Assembly: GCA_963772225.1 (NCBI GenBank)
Contig: CAVYWD010000002.1
Location: 2,480,001-2,544,000 of the forward strand
Length of the DNA: 64,000 nt
Direction of reading: 5' to 3'
DNA from: CAVYWD01 sp963772225
GTDB taxonomy: Bacteria > Myxococcota > Myxococcia > Myxococcales > UBA5297
Part shown: piece after piece, positions 8,154 through 17,439 of the stretch
How positions within the stretch are numbered: position 1 is the stretch's first letter
Layout: every line of letters starts with the position of its first letter
The notes under the pieces: model-generated
What the model saw: only the letters and a program-made list of their open reading frames with translations
Told to the model about the DNA's origin: nothing
Databases searched by the model: none
Translations under genes and position numbers: made by a program

Positions 8154-9547
8154 GGTCGCTCGGGGCGGCGCTCGCGGTCTTCCTCGCCAGCCCCGCCGCC
8201 GGCCGGGCGTTCTTCGTCGACGCGCGCTCGGTCGCGCCCGCGCCCGATGGCTCGGCGCCCACGCCCTTTCGCACCGTGGGAGCGGCGCTCGAGGCGGCGC
8301 GCGACGGCGACGCCATCGAGGTCCGCCCCGGTCTCTACCCGGAGCGGTTGCACATCGAAAAGCGGGTGGCGCTCTCGGGCCCTCGGGCGGCGGTGCTCGT
8401 CGGCGAGGACGCCAGCGCTCCGGTGGTGGAGCTCGCCGCGCCCGCGACGCTTTCGGGCCTGAGCATCCAAGGAGGAGCCGTGGGCGTCGACGCGCGCGCC
8501 GGCGCTCGGCTCGTCGGGCTCTCCTTTTCGGGCCAGCGCCGCACGGCGGTGCGGTCCCTCGGCGCTCGCGTGGAGGTCGAGGGCGGGACCTTCAGCGCGC
8601 TCTTCGACCAATCCCCGCTCATCGGCGTCGACGCCCAGGGCGGAGAAGCGCGCGTCCGCGGCGCGCGGTTCGAAGGGCCGTTCCGCTTTGCCGTCCGCGC
8701 GCGCGGGGCGCGCCTCGCGGTGCTCGACGCGACCATCGAGGGCGCGGTCGGCGGCGTCGCGTGCCTGGAGGGGTGCGAGGGCGAGGTGCGGGCCTCGTCA
8801 CTCGCGCAGGGGCGCGGAACGGGCCTGTTCGCGTCGGCCTCGCGCCTGCGCGCGGTGGACTGCCTCGTCTCGCACTACGAGTACTGCGCGCTCGCCCGGC
8901 AAGGGGCGAGCCTCGAGCTCGAGGACATGGTCTCCGCCTTCTGCGAGAACGCCGGTGTCGCCTCGGTGGAATCGCGGCTCGTCGCGCGACACTTGATCCA
9001 CGTCGGGGCCGCCAGGCACGGCGCCATCGAGATCGTCGGCGGGAGCGCGCGGGTCGAGGAAGGGGCGTTGATCGACCCCGGCCCCGCAGGGATCTCCAGC
9101 AGGCGGGGCGAGGTGGAGGTGCGGGGCACCGCCGTCGCCCGCCCGACCTCCGACGGCGACGGGACCTTCGGCGATGGGATCTTCGCTTTCGAGCCGACGA
9201 TGTTGCGCGTGGAAGGCGCCCTCATCGGGCAGACCCCGGGGGCGGGCATCGTCGTCCAAGGCGGCGCCGCAGAGATCCGCGCGGCCGAGATCCGCGGGTT
9301 CGGCGTCGCCGGCGTCGAGGCCCAGCGAGGCGCTCTCGTCGCCGTATGCGGCGCGCACATCGCCGGGGGAAGCGGGCCGGCGGTGAGCGCCATCGAAGGA
9401 GCAAAGGTGCGCGTGAAGGGCGGCGCGCTCCAGGGCCTCGGCGGCGCGGCCTGGGCGAGCTGCGAGCAGGGCGCGCAGGTGCATCTCGCGGGCGTCCGCG
9501 CGGCGCGGCTCGCTGTTCCTTGCCCCTGCGTCACCGCGGCGGAGTAG
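8150..9547 (+). CDS. Secreted right-handed beta-helix repeat protein
   Basis: A 465-aa exported protein with a signal peptide ending near residue 18 (ASPAAGRA). It opens with a DUF1565-like segment: VDARSVAPAPDG, FRTVGAALEAARDGDAIEVRPG, which is how extracellular parallel beta-helix (pectate-lyase-fold, NosD-like) proteins begin. About 400 residues of short Val/Ala/Gly-rich coils follow, each around 21-25 residues, with recurring EVRxxxLAQG-like rungs and several Cys pairs. No catalytic residues of a known lyase stand out, so it may bind or scaffold carbohydrate. The GTG at 8150 overlaps the upstream stop (GTGA) and places the signal peptide at the start. Confidence 0.8.
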   Translation: MRSLGAALAVFLASPAAGRAFFVDARSVAPAPDGSAPTPFRTVGAALEAARDGDAIEVRPGLYPERLHIEKRVALSGPRAAVLVGEDASAPVVELAAPATLSGLSIQGGAVGVDARAGARLVGLSFSGQRRTAVRSLGARVEVEGGTFSALFDQSPLIGVDAQGGEARVRGARFEGPFRFAVRARGARLAVLDATIEGAVGGVACLEGCEGEVRASSLAQGRGTGLFASASRLRAVDCLVSHYEYCALARQGASLELEDMVSAFCENAGVASVESRLVARHLIHVGAARHGAIEIVGGSARVEEGALIDPGPAGISSRRGEVEVRGTAVARPTSDGDGTFGDGIFAFEPTMLRVEGALIGQTPGAGIVVQGGAAEIRAAEIRGFGVAGVEAQRGALVAVCGAHIAGGSGPAVSAIEGAKVRVKGGALQGLGGAAWASCEQGAQVHLAGVRAARLAVPCPCVTAAE

Positions 9548-9606
9548 TCCCTTCGCGAGGAAATCTTGCGCAGGATGGCAAAGACTCCAGGCTTCCGACC
9601 CCAGGC
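9546..9606 (+). repeat. Dispersed repeat, copy 1
   Basis: About 61 bases that recur imperfectly at 24168-24228: both begin AGTCCCTTCG, share TTGC, then TGGCAAAGA, and end CCCCAGGC. Copy 1 starts inside the stop codon of the beta-helix gene. Its end forms one arm of a local inverted repeat, GACCCCAGGC at 9597-9606 with its complement at 9630-9639, which could fold as a hairpin after that gene. Confidence 0.55.
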
Positions 9607-9639
9607 CTTAAGGAACTGCAGTACCCGGAGCCTGGGGTC
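9597..9639 (+). terminator. Possible hairpin after the beta-helix gene
   Basis: A perfect 10-bp inverted repeat (GACCCCAGGC, loop of 23 bases) 50 nt after the stop. There is no T-tract, so an intrinsic terminator is unproven. Confidence 0.3.
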
Positions 9640-9791
9640 AGGAGTCTGGAGCCTAAGGCAACCCTCATTGGTTCCGGCTCGGCCGGTTGAACGAAGCAGC
9701 CTGCGGCGGCAGCTGGGGAGGTGAATCGGGTCTGGGACGTCGACGCTTGACGTGGACGTGGACGTGGACGTCAACGTCGACGCTTGACGTG

Positions 9792-9835
9792 GACGGCGAC
9801 GGCGACGGCGACGTGGCCGTGGGCGGTCGTGTCGG
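9792..9835 (+). repeat. Left inverted-repeat arm of S23 cassette
   Basis: 44 bases that are the exact reverse complement of 10203-10246. It consists of GGCGAC units followed by GTGGCCGTGGGCGG and a short unique end (TCGTGTCGG) facing the gene. Confidence 0.8.
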
Positions 9836-9838
9836 AAA

Positions 9839-10180
9839 TCAGCGACAGAGCTTGGTCAGCATGGCGACGATGCGCTCAAGCAGCTCGCAGCCTCGCCGAT
9901 GTGCGGCAGCGTCGATGATTTTGAGCACGAGCAGGGCACCCAGGGCGGCGGCGCACTCCATCGCCGAACCGCGGGCGATGGCGTAGGTACGAGCTGCGTC
10001 TGCTTGTCCTGTCCGTCCAGCTGCTTCGGCGATGTTCAAGGGGATCGAACTGGCTGCTCGCCGAAGCTGGTCCAAGAGTGCGGAGTTCCCTCGAGGTGCA
10101 TCGGATGAAAGCTAGCTGCGAAGCAAGGCAAGAAGCTCGATGGCTCGCTGGTAGTCATCCATCTTTTGGAAGCTGAGCAT
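9839..10180 (-). pseudogene. Four-helix-bundle (S23/IVP family) protein with in-frame TAG
   Basis: Reads as a four-helix-bundle protein of the 23S rRNA intervening-sequence family once an internal stop is ignored. The N-terminal part is MLSFQKMDDYQRAIELLALL; the C-terminal part has the family core DQLRRAASSIPLNIAEAAG and then YAIARGSAMECAA. Both parts are in one frame, separated only by a TAG at 10112-10114, where the family usually continues with one more helix turn. Total length of about 113 codons fits the family. It is either a nonsense-mutated gene or read through. Members of this family are often hitchhikers in rRNA insertions or small mobile units; here it is boxed by inverted repeats. 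Function is unknown. Confidence 0.7.
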
Positions 10181-10202
10181 TCTGATCGCATGGCAAGCAC
10201 CT

Positions 10203-10256
<54 letters not shown>

Positions 10257-10291
10257 ACCACGCCCACGTCGAGCGCCCACGTCAACGTGCG

Positions 10292-10687
10292 TGCCCGAAG
10301 AGGCGGTATGCTCGGCGGCGCTGGCATGCGGAGAAATCGACGCTCTCTGACCCCTCGCTCTCCAGCAGCGGGGGAGCCTGAGGACACTCTGCCGATGGGT
10401 TCCCTGTCCCTCGTGAATCCCGAGCCGAGATCCGCTCTCGCACCTCCTGAGGCAAGAAACGATGGGAGTGGTGGAACCGGCCCTGTGGCCTTCGAGAATC
10501 GCCGCAGCGGTTCTTGTGTGCCCGCAGGCCAAAGCAGTTGGCCGAGAAACCCTTCTAGAAGAGCTCGGGCCGGCTCGGCGCCCCATCCACCCCTGAGAAC
10601 GGCTTCGTTCAACTCGACGCTTGCGCGGCGCGCTACGATGCGAGCGCCGTGCTCGCGTCCACCGCGCCGCGCAAACGCCTGTTGGTT
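10292..10687 (+). other. Gene-free stretch
   Basis: About 400 bases with no supported gene on either strand. A 12-base motif, GCTTCGTTCAAC at 10602-10613, is the reverse complement of 9686-9697. It could mark outer ends of the S23 cassette, but 12 bases may be chance. Confidence 0.4.
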
Positions 10688-10715
10688 TTGATCGCGGCGG
10701 GCGGGCCGCTAGCAT
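10688..10715 (+). promoter_or_regulatory. Candidate leaderless promoter of the HD gene
   Basis: TTGATC at 10688-10693 and TAGCAT at 10710-10715, separated by 16 bases. The ATG follows six bases after the -10 element, so the predicted transcript begins at or within a base of the start codon. There is no ribosome-binding site, which agrees with leaderless translation. Confidence 0.45.
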
Positions 10716-10721
10716 CGCGCT

Positions 10722-11387
10722 ATGGCGACGCACGGAAAGATAGGCGACGGTGCACGGCTTCCTCGGGAGGCGCGCGCGAGCGACGACTCGAAGGGCGTGC
10801 TTTCGGCCTCGCTGCGGTTCTTGCGCGAGGCGGACAAGCTCAAGGCCGTGGTGCGGCAGAGCCGACTGAGCTTCGACCCCGAGCGGCGCGAGAACGACGC
10901 CGAGCACTCGTGGCACCTGGCGCTCATGGCGGTGGTGCTGGCGGAGCAGGCGGCGGGCCCGGGCATCGACCTCTTGCAGGTGCTGCGCATGGTCCTCGTC
11001 CACGACATCGTGGAGATCGATGCGGGGGACACCTTCCTCTACGACGAGAAGGCGGCCAGCTCGCAGGCCGAGCGCGAGGCGGCGGCCGCCCAGCGGCTCT
11101 TCGGGCTCCTCGAGGAGCCGCGCCAGTCCGAGCTCAAGGGCGCGTGGGAGGAGTTCGAGGCGCGCGCGACGCCGGAGGCCCGCTTCGCCCGCGCGCTCGA
11201 CCGGATGCAGCCCATCCTCCAGAACCTCTACACCGACGGCGTCTCCTGGCGCGCCCACGGCGTCACCGCGGCGCAGGTGAGGGAGCGCAATCGCGCCATC
11301 GTGCTCGAGGGAGCGCCGGCGCTCTGGCCGCACCTCGAGGCGCTCATCGACGAGGCCGTCCGCCGCGGGTTTCTCGCCGGGCCGTGA
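10722..11387 (+). CDS. HD-domain phosphohydrolase (YfbR/HDDC2-like)
   Basis: A 221-aa HD-superfamily metal-dependent phosphohydrolase. Its layout matches the YfbR/HDDC2 5'-deoxynucleotidase group: RRENDAEHSWHLALMA (first His motif near residues 55-70), the HD pair in LVHDIVEIDAGD near 93-104, and a late conserved Asp in ARALDRMQP near 160. Such enzymes remove phosphate from (deoxy)nucleoside monophosphates. The start is set by a leaderless-type promoter immediately upstream. It converges with mobA and appears to stand alone. The exact substrate is inferred from the family. Confidence 0.82.
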   Translation: MATHGKIGDGARLPREARASDDSKGVLSASLRFLREADKLKAVVRQSRLSFDPERRENDAEHSWHLALMAVVLAEQAAGPGIDLLQVLRMVLVHDIVEIDAGDTFLYDEKAASSQAEREAAAAQRLFGLLEEPRQSELKGAWEEFEARATPEARFARALDRMQPILQNLYTDGVSWRAHGVTAAQVRERNRAIVLEGAPALWPHLEALIDEAVRRGFLAGP

Positions 11388-11480
11388 GGCGAGGCGTCGA
11401 AGGCCTTCGTCATCGCTCCGAAATATCTGCTCCATCTCAACGTCCGATCCATCCCGGCTGGCGTCGTTGCTCGTCGGTGA

Positions 11481-11496
11481 CATGCCCTCTGGCATG
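11481..11496 (+). other. Small hairpin between convergent genes
   Basis: CATGCC, loop CTCT, GGCATG: a 6-bp stem lying between the HD gene and mobA, which converge here. There is no T-run. It might end transcription from either side, but evidence is weak. Confidence 0.25.
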
Positions 11497-11568
11497 CGCC
11501 CTCCTCGCGCCTCGCCATCCGGGCGCCTCGGACCTTGAGATAGGGAGCATCTATTTCTGCGCGATTCC

Positions 11569-12153
11569 TTACGGTTCCTCGGCGCGGGCGAGCTCCTCCG
11601 GGGTGTTCAGGTTCCACAGAGAGCGAAGCCCGGGGTCCACCGCCTCGAGCTCCGCCTCGGGCACGAGCCGCGCCCCGGCAATGCGCAACAGCTCCGCGAG
11701 CGACGGGTCGCCGCCTCGCAGCGCGCGCTCGAAGTCCGGCAGGCAGCTCTTCGAGTAGGCGGCGAAGAGCGGCTCGGGACGGCCGCCGCGCAAAGGCGCC
11801 ACCGCCCGAGCTCCCTCGCGGCGCGAGGCGATGAGGTCGATGGCGCGCGAGGAGGGAAACGGCATGTCGCAGGCGAGGCAGAAGACCCAGGGCGAAGAAG
11901 AGTGGGCGAGCGCTGCGTGGACGCCGGCCGGCGCTCCCTTGCCGGCGATGGCGTCAGCGACGACCGAAAGACCGAGGTACGCGTAAAGCGCGGGGTCCGC
12001 GCCGACGAGGAACACCTCGGCGAAGAGCGGCCGCAGCACGGCGAGCTGCCGCTCGACGATGCGGACGCCCTCCACCGGGAGCAGGCCCTTGGCCGCGCCG
12101 CCCATCCGGCGGCCCTGGCCGCCGATGAGGATGGCCGCGCAAAAATCGTCCAT
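11569..12153 (-). CDS. mobA: Molybdenum cofactor guanylyltransferase
   Basis: Transfers GMP from GTP to molybdopterin, making the MGD cofactor of bis-MGD enzymes, in the cytoplasm. The 194-aa protein begins with the nucleotide-binding signature CAAILIGGQGRRMGG and the substrate Lys in AAKGLLPVEG. The metal-binding Asp is in LACDMPF near residue 99, followed by the GRPEPLFAAYS motif typical of MobA. Length is normal. No other moco genes adjoin it, but the window encodes a bis-MGD formate dehydrogenase at 43-48 kb that would need this enzyme. Confidence 0.92.
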   Translation of the reverse strand: MDDFCAAILIGGQGRRMGGAAKGLLPVEGVRIVERQLAVLRPLFAEVFLVGADPALYAYLGLSVVADAIAGKGAPAGVHAALAHSSSPWVFCLACDMPFPSSRAIDLIASRREGARAVAPLRGGRPEPLFAAYSKSCLPDFERALRGGDPSLAELLRIAGARLVPEAELEAVDPGLRSLWNLNTPEELARAEEP

Positions 12154-12256
12154 GCCGGTCCCATAGCGCGGCCGGGGGCCGGGCGCCAGCTGCGGGGCGC
12201 GGCTGTTCGCCCCTGGTCCCGCTCCTGTTCGAGGAGTCCAATTCGGGCCCGCTCCA

Positions 12257-12373
12257 ATGGTTGCTCGCCCACGAGGGCGTCATCGCGTGGCGGTGCAACG
12301 GCTGCCGCTGGTCGGAATCAGCCAGGGCTTGCAGCGGCGGCTCGCGGAGGTCGCGGCGGCCATCCCGAAATAG
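12257..12373 (+). other. Possible 38-codon ORF or gene remnant
   Basis: ATG at 12257 to TAG at 12371-12373, ending SQGLQRRLAEVAAAIPK, which has the amphipathic look of a protein C-terminus. I recognise no family and no ribosome-binding site. It may be the tail of a lost gene. Confidence 0.2.
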
Positions 12374-12401
12374 CCCGAGGCGCTTCGCGAAGCTCCTTGC
12401 C

Positions 12402-14435
12402 TCACAACCGCTCCTCCACCAGCTGGAGCCTCAACGCCGCGGTGGCCCACGCTTCGACCGCGCGCCGCTCGTCGCCCTCCGCACCGCTCGCCCCCGCCGC
12501 TGCCTGCGCGAGCTCCAGGGCATGCAGGTCTTTCGCCGCGCGCTCCAGGCCCACCTCGTGGAGCTTCGCGCGCGCCTCGCGCAGCCGCTCGCTCCACCCG
12601 GGCGCCGCCGCGCGCATCCCGCCGTGGACCGCCTGCGCCAGCGCCTCGCGCGCCTCGTCCACCGCCTGCGCCAGGGCCGTGGGCAGGGCCTTGGCCGGCG
12701 CTCGCGGCAGGGCGGCGAGGGCCGCGTGCCCCTCGGGCGTGGACGCCTCCAGGTCCAGGGCGACGAGCCGGTCGGCGACGACCGCGATGGGCTCCACCAC
12801 GAGCTCCCCGCCCGCCCGCGTCCCTTCGCCGATCACCGCCGCCAGCGATGCGCTGCCCAGGTGCAGCGCCAGCGCCTCGAGCGCCGCCGGCGCCTGAGCG
12901 CGGTGCCGCAGCTCTACCCGGAAAGGATTCCCGGCGCCGTCTTCGCAGACCGCGCGCACAGCCTGCTCGCCCGCCAGGTAGCCGGCCGAGACGACGCGCG
13001 CGACCGAGAAGGCCCGGACGTCCTCCGCCAGGAGCCGCGCCCGAAGCGCTCGCGGCGGCCGCGCCGCCTGCGCCGCCGCGAAGGCCTCGCCGTCGGTCAC
13101 CACGAGCGCTGGGGGGACCGCCTCCAGCGCCGCCCCGCCCGCGAGCACGCTCGTCTTCTTCAGCGGGCCGGTGGAGAAGCTGACCAGTCGGCTGGGGCGC
13201 CGCACCGCCGCGTTGGAGACGATTTGCCCGGTCGCGACCATTCCCAGCGGCGAGCCAGAGACGGCGGCGCGCCGGGCGAGCTCGGGGCCGTCCTCGGCCT
13301 TGCCGTCCTGCGGCCGGTACTCGCGCCGAAGCACCAATACCGATTGTGAATGCGGGTCGGCCAGGAGCACCTCGACGCTCCGCTCGTCGCCGTCGGCCTG
13401 CACCCGCGCGCCCAACGAGGCCAGCCGAACCTGGTCGAGCGCGGCCTCGGGCGGCTCGTCCGAGCCGAGCACCAGGCTCACCGGCAGCTCGCCGCCGCCG
13501 AGCCCGGCCCGCGCCCGCGCGAAGACCTCGGCGAGGCACGAGGCGAGCCGCTGCGGCGTGTAGACCGCGCTTCGCCGCCCGTAGGCGCCGGCGAGCGCCT
13601 CCACCTCTTCCAGCGCCGAGAGCGGCCAGGCCAGGTGCGCGCGCTCGAGGCCCAGGCGCGCGAGCGCGAAGCGGGCCGCGACCGCGGGCGACAGGCGCGC
13701 CGCGCCTTCGAGGATCACGCCCGCGCAGAGCTCCTGCGCGGCCTCGAGCGCCAGCCGCCGCCGCTCGTCGACGCTCGGCGGCGCGTCGGCGAGCTCCACC
13801 GCCTGGCTCGCCGCGCCCGCGTCCCTCGCCGCCTCGGCGACGCGGAAGGCCCAAACCGCCAGGGCGACGTGCTCGCAGCCGGTTCGCAAGCGGCAGTCGC
13901 AGCGCGCGTAGCCCGGGTCGAAGGCGACGAGGAAGCGCACGGTCGACGTCGGCAGCTGCGCCCTCGGCAGCGCGTCGCCCTCGAAGTTGCCGGGGATTAC
14001 CTCGACCAGCACGCCGCGCCTTCGCAGCGCCCGCGCGCGGTCGAGCGCCGCTTTGCCCAGGAGCTTCTCGAGCGCCGCGTCGTCGATGTCCGCGGGCGAC
14101 CAGGGCTTCGCCGGCGCCGAGGCCTGCGGCGCCGCGGCCGGGTCGGCGGGCGCGGCGGCGGCCGCCCTCTGGTACGCGAGGATGGCGCCGACCCGGTGGC
14201 GGCACACCGAGGTCGCGCCGCAGGAGCACGGGCAGTCCTTCAGGCTCTTGCCGGGGACGAGGCGCGCCTTCGCGCCGTCCTGGAACGCGGCGGCCAGCGT
14301 GCCGTCGGGAAGGAGCTCGACCGAAGGCGCCTTGCCTTCGTCCAGCTCCTTCTGGGCCCGCTTCAAAAGGCCCATGTTGGAGAGCGAGGCGATGGCCGCC
14401 GGGGTGAGGGCGAGGAGGTCCTTGCGCGCGGTCAC
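12402..14435 (-). CDS. SWIM zinc-finger protein (YehQ-like)
   Basis: A 677-aa protein with two SWIM-type zinc motifs: CPCSCGATSVCRHR near residues 71-84, and CDCRLRTGCEH near 185-195. SWIM motifs bind zinc and contact DNA or protein. The rest is long, Ala/Leu-rich and without a recognised enzyme domain. I place it with E. coli YehQ by its SWIM content and by its partners: VWA, DUF5682 and MoxR genes lie upstream on the same strand in the same order as in yehL-M-P-Q. The GTG at 14435 is chosen because GGGAG sits nine bases upstream and the protein then begins TARKDLLALTP; upstream codons are non-coding in style. A histidine kinase gene now separates it from the VWA gene. Confidence 0.72.
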   Translation of the reverse strand: MTARKDLLALTPAAIASLSNMGLLKRAQKELDEGKAPSVELLPDGTLAAAFQDGAKARLVPGKSLKDCPCSCGATSVCRHRVGAILAYQRAAAAAPADPAAAPQASAPAKPWSPADIDDAALEKLLGKAALDRARALRRRGVLVEVIPGNFEGDALPRAQLPTSTVRFLVAFDPGYARCDCRLRTGCEHVALAVWAFRVAEAARDAGAASQAVELADAPPSVDERRRLALEAAQELCAGVILEGAARLSPAVAARFALARLGLERAHLAWPLSALEEVEALAGAYGRRSAVYTPQRLASCLAEVFARARAGLGGGELPVSLVLGSDEPPEAALDQVRLASLGARVQADGDERSVEVLLADPHSQSVLVLRREYRPQDGKAEDGPELARRAAVSGSPLGMVATGQIVSNAAVRRPSRLVSFSTGPLKKTSVLAGGAALEAVPPALVVTDGEAFAAAQAARPPRALRARLLAEDVRAFSVARVVSAGYLAGEQAVRAVCEDGAGNPFRVELRHRAQAPAALEALALHLGSASLAAVIGEGTRAGGELVVEPIAVVADRLVALDLEASTPEGHAALAALPRAPAKALPTALAQAVDEAREALAQAVHGGMRAAAPGWSERLREARAKLHEVGLERAAKDLHALELAQAAAGASGAEGDERRAVEAWATAALRLQLVEERL

Positions 14436-14661
14436 AGGTGGGTTCTCCCGCAGGAGGATAGGCGGCCGCGCCTTGTCCAGACAACGCCGATGCCGACGGC
14501 ACTTCGAGGATGGCGCGGTGGGTCGCCGCCGCCCCGAGCGGCGTACTTGCCCTGCCCGAGCTCGGATTTCCGCTGTCGCCGCGCGGCCCCAGCGAGGGCG
14601 TGCGGCTTGCAAGCGCCAAGGGTGAAGGGCGAGGCGGTCGCGCTCGCGCGGTCGAGGGACC

Positions 14662-16200
14662 ATGAGCATCATCAACGCCCTTTCGCTGATGGCCTGCGCG
14701 CTGGCGATCTACATGGCCGCGCTCTCGCTTCGGCTGGCGTCGGCGCCCGGCTGGAGAGAGCAGCACTGGTGGGCGGTCGTGTCGCTCACCGCCGCGGCCT
14801 ACGCGTCGTGCGACCTGCCGGCGACGTGGCCGACCTCGAGCGACGACCTGGTGCGCTGGACCGGGCTGGCGCAGCTCGCGCTCGGGGCCGTGCACATCGC
14901 AGCTTGGGTCCAGTACACCTGCGCCTTTCTGGGCCGCAGGCCCACGCGCGGCGCGCGCGCGCTTCAGGTCGCCCTGCTCGTCATCGCCGCCTCCGTCTTC
15001 ATCCCCGGCGCGGTCTTCCCGGGGCCGCTGCGAACGCGGCCGGTGCCATGGGCGGGAGTCGTCTACCGAGATCCGATCTCCACGATTTACGGCCAGCTGG
15101 TGATCGCGGCGCTGCTCGCGGGATTGCTGGCCCTGACAGACCTCTTCGCTGTCGCCTGGAGGCAGCGGGTCCGCGGAGCAGGGCTGCACTTTCTGACCAT
15201 GGTCTTCGTGTGCCTGATGGCGCTGAACGACGCGCTCGCGCTGCAGGGTGCCTTGAATACCCCATACCTCATCGACGTGGGCTTCGTGGGGGCGGTGGCG
15301 GCGGTGACGTACGGGCTCACGGATCACATTGCCCAGGACGCGCGCGCGCTGGTCCGGCTGCGGAACGAGCTCGAGGCGCGGGTGGAGGAGCGCACGCGGG
15401 AGCTGGACGAGGCGCAGCGAGCGCTGGTGCGGTCGGAGAAGCTCGCGGCGCTGGGCCAGCTCTCGGCCGGCGTAGCGCACGAGGTGAACAACCCCATCGC
15501 GGTCGTCTCGTCGAACCTCACCTACCTCGCCGAGGTGCTGGCGGAGGGCGAGGCGCGGGGCGACGCGCTGGCGTGCGTGCGCGAAGCCCAGACGGCGGCC
15601 CGGCGCATCGCGTCCATCGTGAGGCAGCTGCTCGACGCGGGGCGCATGGCGGCGGCGCCGGTGGAGATGGAGTCGGTGGACCTGGCGGCGGTGGCCCAGG
15701 AGGCGATGGCTTTCGCGGGCAAGCGCTGCCCAGGGGCGCGGCTGGCGGCGAGCCTCCCCGAAAAGCTCGTCGTGCGGGGGCAGGAGACGCCGCTCGTGCA
15801 GGTGCTGATGAACCTCATCGTGAACGGCGCGCAGGCCACCGAGGGCGGTCTCGGGCGGGTGGAGATCCGCGCGGTTCGGTCGGGGGCGCGGGTGCAGGTG
15901 ACGGTAGAGGACGACGGCGCCGGAATGAGCGAGGAGGTGCTGCGGCGGGCGTTCGAGCCGTTCTTCAGCACCAAGCCGGTGGGCGTGGGGACGGGGCTGG
16001 GGCTGGCGGTGTCCCGGGGGATCGTGCGCAGCCTCGGGGGCGAGCTCGCGCTCGAGAGCGCGCCGGGCAAGGGGACGCGGGCCATTCTGGAGCTCGAGGC
16101 GGCGCTGGAGGAGACCCCCGGCCCGGTCGCCGGCGACCCCGAGGCGGCGGGCGAGTGCGCGACGGCGGAAGAGGGCGCGAGCCGGTTTGCCGGGCTCTGA
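14662..16200 (+). CDS. Membrane histidine kinase (orphan)
   Basis: A 512-aa sensor kinase. The first ~215 residues form about seven hydrophobic segments, like the 7TM N-terminal sensor of some kinases. A coiled linker follows, then the phosphoacceptor box GVAHEVNNPI (His near 273), N box NLIVNGAQA, G1 DDGAGM, F box FEPFFSTK and G2 GTGLGLA. The set is complete, so autophosphorylation is expected. No response regulator adjoins it. It is transcribed opposite to its neighbours and splits the VWA gene from the SWIM gene. The 226-nt gap before it is shared with the SWIM promoter. Its ligand is unknown. Confidence 0.9.
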   Translation: MSIINALSLMACALAIYMAALSLRLASAPGWREQHWWAVVSLTAAAYASCDLPATWPTSSDDLVRWTGLAQLALGAVHIAAWVQYTCAFLGRRPTRGARALQVALLVIAASVFIPGAVFPGPLRTRPVPWAGVVYRDPISTIYGQLVIAALLAGLLALTDLFAVAWRQRVRGAGLHFLTMVFVCLMALNDALALQGALNTPYLIDVGFVGAVAAVTYGLTDHIAQDARALVRLRNELEARVEERTRELDEAQRALVRSEKLAALGQLSAGVAHEVNNPIAVVSSNLTYLAEVLAEGEARGDALACVREAQTAARRIASIVRQLLDAGRMAAAPVEMESVDLAAVAQEAMAFAGKRCPGARLAASLPEKLVVRGQETPLVQVLMNLIVNGAQATEGGLGRVEIRAVRSGARVQVTVEDDGAGMSEEVLRRAFEPFFSTKPVGVGTGLGLAVSRGIVRSLGGELALESAPGKGTRAILELEAALEETPGPVAGDPEAAGECATAEEGASRFAGL

Positions 16201-16270
16201 GCGGAAGAGATCGGCGAGGGGACCGCGGCGAAAGCTCACGGAATCCCAGTTCACTCGCAGGCTGGCTGCG

Positions 16271-17429
16271 GCTTCACCGCCCCTTCACCTTGTCCGCGAT
16301 GAACTGCGCGAGCTCGCCCGGCGTCATCGCCCCGACGTGGGCGCCGAGGTTCGCGAATCCTCTGGGCGAGGTCGCGGTCGTAGGCGGGCTTGGCCTCGGG
16401 GTCGAGCGCGGCGAGGCCCAGGACGACCGTCCCTTGCTGCACGAGATCGCGGACCTCGCCGAGCAGCCTCGCCGGGGAGCCGCCCTCGTAGAAGTCGGTG
16501 ATGAGCACCACGATGGCGCGCCGGGGCGCCTCGACGAGCTGCGCGGCGTACTGCACCGCCTTGCCGATGTCCGTGCCGCCGCCGAGCTGCACCTTCATGA
16601 GCAGCTCCACCGGGTCGGTCACCTCGCTCGTCAGGTCCACGACCGAGGTGTCGAAGGCGACGAGGTGCGCGCGCACGCCGGGGATGGACCAGAGGCAGGC
16701 GGCGGTGACCGCGGAGTGGATCACCGAGGAAACCATGCTGCCGCTCTGGTCCACGACCAAAATGATCTGCCACTTCTCGGTGTGGCGCTTGACCCGCGCG
16801 AAGAAGAGGGCGCGCTCGAGCGTGATGCGCCGCTCGCCGGGGTCGTAGTGGTCGAGGTTCGCCCTGATCGTTGCGCGGAAGTCGAAGTTGCGCGCCATGG
16901 CGAGCCGCGAGCGCCGGCGCCGGTCGATGAGCCCGGCGAACGCCTCGCGCACCGTCGTCTGGAGCCGCTCCATCAGCTGTTGGACGACCTTGGCCACGAG
17001 CTCGCGCGCCAGGGCGAGCACCTCGGGGTTCATCAAATGCTTGGTGCGCAGGACCGCCCGGAGGAGCGACTCGTTGGGCTGGATGCGGCGCAGCACCTCC
17101 GCGCGCGTGACGACGTCGGAGATCTCGTAGCGCTCGACCGCGTCCTTCTCGAGGCGCTCGACGCACTCGGCCGGGAAGAGCTTGTGGATCTGGTCGATCC
17201 AGTCGGGGACGGCGAGCTGCGACGGCCCGAGCCCACCTTTGCGCTCGCGCACGTCGCGGCCGGCCAGGTCCTTCTCGCGCGAGTAGAGCCAGGCGAGCGC
17301 CGCGTCCATGCCCGCGCCCGACTCGTCCAGGCCGGGCAACGAGCCCTCGGCCGCTTCGCCCAGGACCAGGCGCCAGCGCTTCAGGGACTCGAGGCCTTCG
17401 GGAGCTGGGGCGGCGGGAGGGGGCGCCAT
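16271..17429 (-). pseudogene. VWA-domain protein (YehP-like), frameshifted near the C-terminus
   Basis: A von Willebrand factor A protein of about 385 aa that likely partners the MoxR ATPase. The MIDAS metal site is intact: DQSGSM near residues 227-232, GGTD near 287, and ITDF near 311. The N-terminal half is helical. The frame stays coherent to LAQRI near 16355, then turns to Arg/Pro-rich residues. One base removed there restores ANLGAHVGAM and GELAQFIADKVKGR with a TGA at 16271-16273, a natural end. As sequenced, the read-through frame stops at 16251 instead. The defect may be a sequencing error; the MIDAS fold lies before it. The position in the cluster matches E. coli yehP. Confidence 0.75.
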
Positions 17430-17439
17430 GGGCGGAGGC

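Noticed and set aside
9839..10180. S23-type gene as the Avd protein of a diversity-generating retroelement
   Set aside because: Avd belongs to the same fold, but there is no reverse transcriptase or template/variable repeat nearby.
12280..16254. A 1324-codon minus-strand open frame across the SWIM and histidine kinase genes
   Set aside because: It is Arg/Ala/Gly-rich without domains and overlaps genes with clear catalytic motifs; long open shadow frames are expected at this GC.
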